DNA from: Thermoprotei archaeon
GTDB lineage: Archaea; Thermoproteota; Thermoprotei; Thermofilales; Thermofilaceae
DNA: 5,550 bases
Assembly (NCBI GenBank): GCA_003649495.1
Contig: QMRZ01000102.1
Coordinates: 1-5,550 of the forward strand
Direction of reading: 5' to 3'
A program made the position numbers and the translations under genes. The notes under the pieces were generated by a model. It searched no databases. It saw only the letters and a list, made by a program, of their open reading frames with translations, and was not told the DNA's origin. Shown here one piece after another: positions 1 through 5,550 of the stretch (position 1 is the first letter of the stretch; every line of letters starts with the position of its first letter).

Positions 1-649
1 CGAATATCCTGTGGACTGAGCCGCAGACGGGGCACCTGAAGTAGCTCATGTTCTCGATTACCCCAATCACTCTAACTCCGAGCAGTTTAGCGAAGGTGCC
101 CGCCTTAGCCGCTATCGAGTATGACAGCTCAGCTGGCGTGGTCACTACTAGCAGCCCGGAGAGATCCTCGATGAGCTGGGCTATCGTGAGCTGCTCATCT
201 CCAGTCCCGGGGGGCAGGTCGATTAACAGGTAATCCAGGCTCCCCCACGCAGCCATGGCTAGGACCTGCCTTATGAACGCGGTCTTCATCGGCCCCCTCC
301 AGACCACCGCCTGCTTCTCGTCGGATAAGAGGAGGGCCATCGAGATCACCTTCACCCCCAAAGGCCCAGTCGCTGGCAGCAGGCCCTCAGGCCCCGCGAC
401 CAGGGTCAGGCCCCTAAGGCCTAGAGCCCGCGGAATTGAGGGGCCGTGGACATCGGCGTCGAGCACTCCCACGCGATGCCCCCTCTCCGCTAGGGCGACA
501 GCCAGGTTGGCGACTACGAAGCTCTTGCCCACGCCGCCCTTGACGCTGACAACCGCGACCTTCCACCTAATCCTGCTGAGCCTCTCCCTCGCTCTCTCCA
601 CCTCCTCCCGTATCCTATCTAGAACCCCGCTCTTGGAATTTCTCGCCAC
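1..649 (-). CDS. mrp: Mrp/NBP35 (ApbC) family iron-sulfur cluster carrier ATPase, 3'-truncated by window edge
   Basis: Cytosolic P-loop ATPase of the MinD/Mrp class, whose family members bind an Fe-S cluster at a dimer interface and deliver it to apoproteins. Reading from GTG at 649, 216 codons are visible. The deviant Walker A motif KGGVGKS is at residues 37-43, the DADVHGPSIP segment at 64-73, the Walker B-like LIDLPPGTGDE at 142-152, TTPAE at 170-174 and ENMSY at 199-203. This is followed by the cluster-binding CPVC, with Cys206 and Cys209. These motifs together are diagnostic of Mrp/NBP35 rather than of ParA or MinD. Residues 1-30 are charged, lack Cys, and contain neither the DUF59/MIP18 domain of many bacterial Mrp proteins nor the Cys-rich N-terminus of eukaryotic Nbp35, so this is the minimal archaeal form. 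GTG at 649 is chosen because AGGGAGG lies just upstream and no other ATG or GTG occurs in frame back to a TGA near 733-735. The C-terminal part lies left of the window. It is transcribed divergently from the helicase gene. Confidence 0.93.
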   Translation of the reverse strand, partial: MARNSKSGVLDRIREEVERARERLSRIRWKVAVVSVKGGVGKSFVVANLAVALAERGHRVGVLDADVHGPSIPRALGLRGLTLVAGPEGLLPATGPLGVKVISMALLLSDEKQAVVWRGPMKTAFIRQVLAMAAWGSLDYLLIDLPPGTGDEQLTIAQLIEDLSGLLVVTTPAELSYSIAAKAGTFAKLLGVRVIGVIENMSYFRCPVCGSVHRIF

Positions 650-653
650 ATAG

Positions 654-660
654 CCTCCCT
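654..660 (-). promoter_or_regulatory. Ribosome binding site of the Mrp-type gene
   Basis: On the minus strand AGGGAGG lies four bases before the GTG at 649, a strong Shine-Dalgarno match at normal spacing. It decides the start, because an ATG that overlaps this GTG out of frame (minus-strand CTATGTGG) would not give the Mrp protein. I found no convincing TATA box further upstream for this gene in 661-790. Confidence 0.7.
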
Positions 661-789
661 GAGTCTCATGTTCTAGTCTTTGTCCCCGCCATGTGCGCCC
701 TCGCGGCAGAGGGGCATGACAGCTGAGCGCGGATCAGGGCGGGCTAGCTAATCGTCGAGGTGCTGCAATAGTGCCGCTCCTCCACGATA

Positions 790-798
790 GTTTTAAGT
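790..798 (+). promoter_or_regulatory. Probable archaeal TATA box for the helicase gene
   Basis: GTTTTAAGT is the only clearly AT-rich patch in an otherwise GC-rich 176-base divergent spacer (650-825), and it resembles the archaeal TATA element. Archaeal transcription usually starts about 24-28 bases downstream of the box centre, which would place initiation near 818-823, only a few bases before the ATG at 826. The message would then be nearly leaderless. The upstream bases (CACGATA) do not give a strong BRE match. The rest of the spacer shows only short palindromes such as GCTAGC (743-748), no RNA gene and no obvious operator. Confidence 0.5.
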
Positions 799-815
799 CG
801 AGTTGGCGGGCTGCT

Positions 816-823
816 AGGAGGAG
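816..823 (+). promoter_or_regulatory. Ribosome binding site of the helicase gene
   Basis: AGGAGGAG sits immediately upstream of the ATG at 826. With GGAGG as the core (817-821) the spacing is four bases, which supports this start codon. If transcription begins where the TATA-like box predicts, part of this motif may be missing from the message. Confidence 0.65.
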
Positions 824-825
824 CG

Positions 826-3477
826 ATGATAACTTACGCTGCCCGCGAGTACAGCAAGGAGGAAGTCCTAAAGCTACTTCACCCGCTAGTCGCCGAGTGG
901 TTTTCAAGTAAATACGAGGACCTCACGCCACCTCAGAAGCTCGGCATAGTCCCGATCTACGAGGGGAGGAACGTGCTGATCTCAAGCCCGACGGGGACGG
1001 GCAAGACCCTAGCTGCGTTCCTCGTCGTCATAAGCGAGCTGATAAAGATGGGCTTCAGGGGGGAGCTTGAGGATAAAGTATACGCGGTGTACGTCTCCCC
1101 CCTCAGGGCCCTCAACAACGACATTTACAGGAACCTGGAGGAGCCGCTGAGCGAGATTAGGAGGCTGGCAGAGGAGCGGGGCATAGAGCTCCCAGAAGTC
1201 AGGCATGCAGTCAGGACGGGCGACACCACCCCCAGCGAGAGGCAGAGGATGCTCAGGAAGCCGCCGCACATACTCATAACGACTCCCGAGACCCTCGCCA
1301 TAACGCTCGTGGCCCCGAAGTTCAGGGAGAAGCTGAGGGGAGTTAAGTGGGTCATAGTCGACGAGATACACAGCCTCGCTGAGAACAAGCGGGGGGTTCA
1401 CCTGACGCTCAGCCTTGAGAGGCTCCAGGAGCTAGTTGGCGAGCCCTTCGTGAGGATAGGGCTCTCAGCCACCATAAACCCCCTGGAGGAGGTTGCCCTC
1501 TTCCTCGTGGGCTACAACGATGATGGGAGCCCCCGCGACTGCGTCATAGTCGACGCCCGCTACGTGAAGAGGAAGGACATTAGGGTGCTGTGCCCAGTCT
1601 CAGACCTCATACACACGCCCACCACGGTGCTCCACGAGAAGCTGTACGAGCTCCTCTACGAGCTTGTCACCAGGTACCGGACAGCCCTCATCTTCACCAA
1701 TACGAGGAGCGGCACTGAGAGGGTGGTGTTCCACCTGAAGCGCGTAGCTAGGGAGAGGGGTGGATTAAGCGAGTCGCAGATAATGGCTCATCACGGCTCC
1801 CTCTCCCGCCTCGTCCGACACGAGGTTGAGGAGAAGCTCAAGAAGGGGCTCCTGAAGGCCGTCGTCAGCTCCACCTCCCTGGAGCTGGGCATAGACATAG
1901 GCTACATCGACGTGGTCATCCAGATAGGCTCGCCCAAGTCCGTGACTAGGTGCCTCCAGAGGATAGGGAGGAGCGGCCACCGGCTACACGATACGATAAG
2001 GGGCAGGATGGTCTGCGCCGACAGGGATGACCTAGTCGAAGTCGCGGTTATGGTTAGGGAGGCCTATAGGAACCACCTGGACAAGGTGAGGATCCCGAGG
2101 AACGCGTTAGACGTCCTAGCGCAGCACCTCGCGGGAATGGCCGTCGAGAAGAAGTGGAGGGTTGAGGAGGCCTACAGGCTCGTCAGGCGCAGCTACTGCT
2201 ACAGAGACCTCCCATTTGAGGACTTTATGAGAGTGCTCAGGTACCTGGCTGGCCGCTACTCCCAGCTCGAGGGCCACAGGGTGTACGGGAAGATATGGCT
2301 GGACGAGGATGAGGGGGTCTTCGGGAGGAGGGGGAAGTACGCCAGGGTGATCTACACCCTGAACGTCGGCACAATACCTGAGGAGGTCAGCATAAGGGTG
2401 TACACGACCTCCGGCAAGTACGTGGGGAACATCGAGGAGGAGTTCCTGGAGAGGCTTGTGCCGGGGGATAGGTTCGTGCTGGGAGGCAAGGTGTACGAGT
2501 TCGTCGAGGCCAGGGGCAATAGGGCCTTCGTCAAGCCAGCCTTCGACATGAAGCCGACAGTGCCGAGCTGGTTTAGCGAGATGCTGCCCCTCAGCTACGA
2601 CCTAGCTGTGAAGGTAGGCAGGTTCAGGGGGATGATGTTCAGGTGGCTACGCGAGGGTAGGCGCAAGGACGAGGTGATCAAGTACCTGATGAGGACGTGC
2701 CGCGTGGATAGGAGGGCTGCTGAAGCCATCTACGAGTACTTCCTAGAGATGGACAAGTTCCTCGAGACCCTGGGAGTGCCGGAGCGCCCCTCCCACCGAG
2801 TCATACTAGTGGAGAAGTACGTCGATGAGAGGGGGAGGCTACACCACGTGTTCCACACGCTCTACGGCCGCAGGACGAACGACGCCCTCTCAAGGGCCCT
2901 AGCATACCTCGCCTCGAGGAGGGCGGGGGTCAACATCGGGGTCGCGGTCCACGATAATGGCTTCGCCCTAGTCTACCCGCCCGGCATCGAGCCCCCCGTC
3001 ACGCTGAGCGATCTGAGGAGCAGCGAGCTGGAGGAGGTGCTGAAGAGGGCTGTAGCGAACACCGAGCTGATGAAGAGGAGGTTCAGGCACGTGGCCACCA
3101 GAGCCCTGATGATCCTCAGGAACTACAAGGGCCACGAGATAAGCGTTGAGAAGCAGCAGATGAATGCCCAGACCCTACTGAAGGTGGTGAGGGAGCTGGG
3201 CGAGGGCTTCCCAGTACTCAAGGAGACCTACAGGGAGATCCTGGAGGACTACATGGACATTGAGCACGCCAGAGAGGTGCTGAGGCTGATGGAGAGGGGC
3301 AAGATTAGGCTAGTCGAGCTCCCCAAGCTGAGCGTCCCCTCCCCCTTCGCCTACAACATAGTGCTACAGGGCCTGAGCGATGTAGTGCTGATGGAGGATA
3401 AGCGACTCCTAATCGCGAGGTTCCACGAGCGCCTAATGCGGATGATGGCTCAGTCAGCTGTGGGCAAGGCCCACTAA
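826..3477 (+). CDS. lhr: Archaeal Lhr-type superfamily 2 ATP-dependent helicase
   Basis: Large ATP-driven 3'-5' translocase/helicase of the Lhr family, which in archaea acts on DNA repair intermediates or RNA. All SF2 motifs are visible. Q-like LTPPQ is at residues 33-37, motif I SSPTGTGKT at 53-61, Ia SPLRAL at 91-96, Ib TTPETL at 152-157, and II DEIH at 179-182. Motif III SAT is at 214-216, IV IFTNTRS at 289-295, V STSLELGID at 349-357, and VI QRIGRSGH at 378-385. DEIH together with the LELGIDIG and QRIGRSGH segments is typical of Lhr rather than of Hel308/Ski2. A helical winged-helix-like part follows around 410-480 (NALDVLAQHLAGMA, 426-439). The C-terminal half carries the DEAD/H-associated domain, with the characteristic TLYGRRTND near 678-686. 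The length of 883 residues matches the Lhr core family, without the long C-terminal extension of bacterial Lhr. The catalytic residues look intact. Whether it is aLhr1 or aLhr2 cannot be decided by eye. Its 3' end overlaps convergent pyrD. Confidence 0.93.
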   Translation: MITYAAREYSKEEVLKLLHPLVAEWFSSKYEDLTPPQKLGIVPIYEGRNVLISSPTGTGKTLAAFLVVISELIKMGFRGELEDKVYAVYVSPLRALNNDIYRNLEEPLSEIRRLAEERGIELPEVRHAVRTGDTTPSERQRMLRKPPHILITTPETLAITLVAPKFREKLRGVKWVIVDEIHSLAENKRGVHLTLSLERLQELVGEPFVRIGLSATINPLEEVALFLVGYNDDGSPRDCVIVDARYVKRKDIRVLCPVSDLIHTPTTVLHEKLYELLYELVTRYRTALIFTNTRSGTERVVFHLKRVARERGGLSESQIMAHHGSLSRLVRHEVEEKLKKGLLKAVVSSTSLELGIDIGYIDVVIQIGSPKSVTRCLQRIGRSGHRLHDTIRGRMVCADRDDLVEVAVMVREAYRNHLDKVRIPRNALDVLAQHLAGMAVEKKWRVEEAYRLVRRSYCYRDLPFEDFMRVLRYLAGRYSQLEGHRVYGKIWLDEDEGVFGRRGKYARVIYTLNVGTIPEEVSIRVYTTSGKYVGNIEEEFLERLVPGDRFVLGGKVYEFVEARGNRAFVKPAFDMKPTVPSWFSEMLPLSYDLAVKVGRFRGMMFRWLREGRRKDEVIKYLMRTCRVDRRAAEAIYEYFLEMDKFLETLGVPERPSHRVILVEKYVDERGRLHHVFHTLYGRRTNDALSRALAYLASRRAGVNIGVAVHDNGFALVYPPGIEPPVTLSDLRSSELEEVLKRAVANTELMKRRFRHVATRALMILRNYKGHEISVEKQQMNAQTLLKVVRELGEGFPVLKETYREILEDYMDIEHAREVLRLMERGKIRLVELPKLSVPSPFAYNIVLQGLSDVVLMEDKRLLIARFHERLMRMMAQSAVGKAH

Positions 3478-4371
3478 GTCACCCACGCTCCTGAAGCCCT
3501 CACACCTGAGGTACTCCGCCAGCCCCCTCAGGATCTCGCTCAATACCTCGAAGCCCCTCCTCAGCGCCGATGCTACGCCAACCGCTGACGCACCCGCCAG
3601 CACGAGCTCTACTGCATCCTCCCACCTCTCAACCCCCCCGACTCCGACTATGGGGACTCCGGGGAACTCCTCGTAAAGCTCGTAAACAACCCTCACAGCC
3701 ACTGGGTGTATCGCGGGGCCTGATAGCCCGCCATAAATGCCCCCCAGCACGGGCTTCCTGGCCCAGACATCTATGGCCATCCCCTTCAGGGTGTTTATCG
3801 CCACGAGCCCGTCCGCCCCAGCCCCCAACACCCTACTAGCGACTTGAAGCGCGTCGCCGTGTGCTGAGAGCTTGACGAATACTGGGCGGCCCAGGCTCTT
3901 CAGGGCGGAGACCATCTCGGCCAGCAGCCCGGGATCTGCCATGAGGTCGATGCCCAGCCCCCTAACGTGGGGGCAGGAGGCATTGAGCTCGAAGGCATCC
4001 GCCGTGGAGAGGAGCTCGGCTACGCGTAGAGCCTCGCTCGGGCTTGAGGCTCCTATGCTGGCTATCACGGGGATCTCAAGTATCTCTTTAGCCCTCCTAA
4101 GGATTCGCCCCATCTCAGCTGCGCCGGGGTTTGGGAGGCCCATGGAGTTGAGGAGGCCGTAGCGCAGCTCAACGATGACTGGATTTGGGTGGCCCTCCCT
4201 GGCCTCCAGGGTAGTCGTCTTCGTAGTCACAGCTGCTGCCCCATTGTCTTCAGCCCGCTTCATCAAGCCAATGCTCACGCCGAGGACCCCCGATGCAATT
4301 ACCACGGGGTTCCTAAGCCTCAGGCCAGCGAGGCTCGTTGAGAGGTCTATACCTCCTCCCGAAGCCGGCAT
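3454..4371 (-). CDS. pyrD: Dihydroorotate dehydrogenase, class 1 (Cys-type, 1B-like), catalytic subunit
   Basis: Cytosolic FMN enzyme oxidising dihydroorotate to orotate in de novo pyrimidine synthesis. The 305 residues form one TIM barrel of normal class 1 length. Visible signatures are LRLRNPVVIASG (17-28), TTKT with Lys51, NSMGLPN (75-81, substrate binding), and NASCP (130-134) with catalytic base Cys133. Further along are VKLS with Lys167, AIN ending at Asn193, GGLSGPA, and the FMN-phosphate region IVGVGGVERWEDA. Cys rather than Ser at the base position separates it from class 2 enzymes and from the Ser-type 1S enzyme described in Sulfolobus. It is the second gene of a pyrC-pyrD operon and starts inside pyrC, with a 59-base overlap that suggests translational coupling. 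The ATG at 4371 has GAGGT eight bases upstream, but a stronger Shine-Dalgarno-like motif lies inside the gene (4351-4360). A start further in at a canonical codon would remove conserved residues. The electron-transfer partner gene pyrK is not next to it. Its last 24 bases overlap the helicase end antisense. Confidence 0.93.
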   Translation of the reverse strand: MPASGGGIDLSTSLAGLRLRNPVVIASGVLGVSIGLMKRAEDNGAAAVTTKTTTLEAREGHPNPVIVELRYGLLNSMGLPNPGAAEMGRILRRAKEILEIPVIASIGASSPSEALRVAELLSTADAFELNASCPHVRGLGIDLMADPGLLAEMVSALKSLGRPVFVKLSAHGDALQVASRVLGAGADGLVAINTLKGMAIDVWARKPVLGGIYGGLSGPAIHPVAVRVVYELYEEFPGVPIVGVGGVERWEDAVELVLAGASAVGVASALRRGFEVLSEILRGLAEYLRCEGFRSVGDLVGLAHS

Positions 4372-5550
4372 CTACCAGCACCTCTCCCCCATCGTACGCG
4401 AGCACCCCCCTTATGAATACCTTCTCGACAGCTCCAACGACTCTGAATCCTTCAAAGGGGGTGTACTTGGCTTTAGATCTCAGCTCCTCCCCCCTGATCA
4501 CCCACTCCTTCCTGGGGTTGACGAGTACGAGGTCAGCATCCGCGCCAGGCCCTATCCACCCCTTCGGCACTCCCAGTAGCTGGGCGGGCTTCCTCGAGTA
4601 GAGGTCTATGAGGCTCGGAGGGGCGCCGAGCTCCGTGATGAGCGTAAGGAGGAGGGGGAGGCACGTCTCGACGCCGGGGAATCCCGGGGGTATCTCGTCG
4701 TAATCGCTCCTCAGCTTCTCCTCCAGCCTGTGGGGCGCGTGGTCGCTCACTATAGCATTGAACACCCCGGACATCAGTGCCTTCCTTAGGGCGTGGACGT
4801 CTTCGAGCTGCCTCAGGGGAGGATTGACCTTAGCTACGCCGCCCAGCCTCCTGACCATGCTCTCATCGAGGAATAGGTAGTGGATCGCGGTGTCGAGTGT
4901 AACTGGGGCCTCCATCCTGGACCGCAGGGCTGCCCTCAGAGCCCTAGCAGAGCTGATGTGTGTGAGGTGGAGCTTGAAGTTTAGCCTAGAGCACAGGTAC
5001 GAGAGGAGCCTCACCCCGGCCTCCTCAGCCTCAGCAGGCCTCAGTGCCCCGTGCGCTGTCACGACCCTGGGCTCCATCTGTCCAGCCAGCCTCAGGATTG
5101 CTGGATCCTCGGCGTGTACCACTACTCTTATTCCTAGCGCGGCAGCTGTCCTGAGGACGCTCACCAGGGCGCTGCTCTCTAGGTCGCTCGGGTAGAGCTT
5201 AAGCCCCACCACGCCGAACTCGGCCATGCCCTTAAGCTCCTCAGCGCTATCCGGGAGCCCCGCGTAGAGCCCGTAGTCCACCAGGGCCTTCCTCCCGGCT
5301 ACCTCATCCTTCAGCTTCAGGACTTCAACGCTGCGGGCTGGGGGCGAGGTATTAGGCATGTCGGCTACGAAGGTCACGCCCCCCGCGAGCGCTGAGAGCG
5401 TGCCGGTGTACCAGTCCTCCTTCTCAGACTCCCCCATATCCCGCATGTGGACGTGCATGTCCACCATCCCGGGCAGCACTACGAGTGGAGGCTCAGCCCT
5501 CACGACTCGCTCAGCAGGGGGCGCTAGAGAGGGCTTCCCCACCCACACTA
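4313..5550 (-). CDS. pyrC: Dihydroorotase, 5' end cut by window edge
   Basis: Zinc-dependent amidohydrolase interconverting carbamoyl-aspartate and dihydroorotate, the third step of UMP synthesis. Numbering from the first in-window GTG (5548), the metal-binding DMHVHMRD is at 30-37 (His32, His34, substrate Arg36) and MPNT at 64-67. GLKLYP is at 115-120, with Lys117 as the probable carboxylated bridging lysine. VHAED (His145), LTHISS (His197), SDHAPH (Asp269) and the family-typical PPGFPGVET region follow. The GLKLYP and SDHAPH-LEEK segments resemble CAD-type dihydroorotases more than the E. coli class II enzyme. An oddity is the segment VTLDTAIHYLFL (216-227), where relatives usually have an E-x-x-P-H-H-L pattern. 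Here Asp219, Ile222 and Tyr224 replace Glu, Pro and the second His. About 25 residues precede the metal motif, fewer than the family's usual N-terminal beta domain, so the true start is probably right of the window and the GTG is internal. It is the upstream gene of the pyrC-pyrD pair. Confidence 0.92.
   Translation of the reverse strand, partial: VWVGKPSLAPPAERVVRAEPPLVVLPGMVDMHVHMRDMGESEKEDWYTGTLSALAGGVTFVADMPNTSPPARSVEVLKLKDEVAGRKALVDYGLYAGLPDSAEELKGMAEFGVVGLKLYPSDLESSALVSVLRTAAALGIRVVVHAEDPAILRLAGQMEPRVVTAHGALRPAEAEEAGVRLLSYLCSRLNFKLHLTHISSARALRAALRSRMEAPVTLDTAIHYLFLDESMVRRLGGVAKVNPPLRQLEDVHALRKALMSGVFNAIVSDHAPHRLEEKLRSDYDEIPPGFPGVETCLPLLLTLITELGAPPSLIDLYSRKPAQLLGVPKGWIGPGADADLVLVNPRKEWVIRGEELRSKAKYTPFEGFRVVGAVEKVFIRGVLAYDGGEVLVDAGFGRRYRPLNEPRWPEA
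4351..4360 (-). promoter_or_regulatory. Strong Shine-Dalgarno-like motif inside the 5' end of pyrD
   Basis: The minus strand reads GGGAGGAGGT here, the best ribosome-binding match near pyrD. It falls at codons 4-7 after the annotated ATG, directly before ATA GAC CTC (Ile-Asp-Leu), where class 1 PyrD proteins commonly begin. No ATG, GTG or TTG follows at suitable spacing in frame. It may be incidental Ser-Gly-Gly-Gly coding sequence, or it may serve a non-canonical start. Confidence 0.35.
4380..4384 (-). promoter_or_regulatory. Candidate ribosome binding site for pyrD
   Basis: Minus-strand GAGGT, eight bases before the ATG at 4371 and inside the pyrC coding region. It is a moderate match that supports the chosen pyrD start and fits coupled translation from pyrC. 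Confidence 0.4.

Noticed and set aside
48..653. Two open plus-strand frames (48-233 and 255-653) opposite the Mrp gene
   Set aside because: They are antisense shadows of a clearly recognisable Mrp/NBP35 protein on the minus strand. Their translations are low-complexity Ser/Pro/Thr-rich and show no family motif.
674..718. Possible 14-codon minus-strand leader peptide upstream of the Mrp gene (starts MPLCREG)
   Set aside because: It has no clear ribosome binding site, no regulatory residue run and no attenuator hairpin. An ORF this short is expected by chance.
743..750. Short palindromes (GCTAGC and TAGCTA) in the divergent spacer
   Set aside because: Six-base palindromes are too short to support an operator, and no second copy or longer dyad surrounds them.
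1009..2549. Several minus-strand open frames inside the helicase gene
   Set aside because: They lie wholly opposite intact, motif-bearing helicase codons, show no recognisable domain, and are expected in GC-rich coding DNA.
3570..5195. Plus-strand open frames opposite pyrD and pyrC
   Set aside because: They are Ser/Pro/Arg-rich reverse-frame shadows of two well-supported enzymes, with no convincing motif.
5546..5548. GTG at the right edge as the true pyrC start
   Set aside because: It would leave only about 25 residues before the metal-binding motif, fewer than the family's usual N-terminal beta domain, and the frame is still open at the window edge.

Overview
The window looks like chromosomal housekeeping DNA from a thermophilic archaeon, most likely a Thermoproteota (crenarchaeal) lineage or a close relative. 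The support is an archaeal-type Lhr helicase, a minimal Mrp/NBP35 ATPase, a TATA-like box just upstream of a gene, strong purine-rich Shine-Dalgarno motifs, and GC-rich DNA in which Arg is mostly AGG and Ile is often ATA. The exact lineage cannot be fixed by eye.

Layout. Positions 1-649 (minus strand) hold the N-terminal 216 codons of a Mrp/NBP35 (ApbC) family P-loop ATPase that assembles or carries iron-sulfur clusters; its 3' end lies outside the window. A 176-base divergent spacer (650-825) follows, with a likely TATA box and ribosome binding site for the plus-strand gene. Positions 826-3477 (plus) encode a complete 883-residue Lhr-type superfamily 2 helicase. Meeting it tail to tail is a minus-strand pyrimidine operon. 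Dihydroorotase pyrC (4313-5550, its start apparently just beyond the right edge) is transcribed first, and dihydroorotate dehydrogenase pyrD (3454-4371) second. Their reading frames overlap by 59 bases. The pyrD and helicase 3' ends overlap by 24 bases on opposite strands.

How the genes work together. PyrC and PyrD catalyse consecutive steps of de novo UMP synthesis: carbamoyl-aspartate to dihydroorotate, then dihydroorotate to orotate. The helicase (nucleic acid repair or RNA metabolism) and the Mrp protein (Fe-S cluster biogenesis) look like independent neighbours. A speculative link is that class 1B PyrD enzymes rely on an Fe-S partner (PyrK), but no pyrK is present here.

Coding density is very high, and I see no RNA gene, mobile element, CRISPR array or long repeat. 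I found no credible undescribed system. The points worth a second look are the pyrD start and overlap arrangement, an altered active-site segment in PyrC, the PyrD class and missing partner, and the convergent gene overlap.
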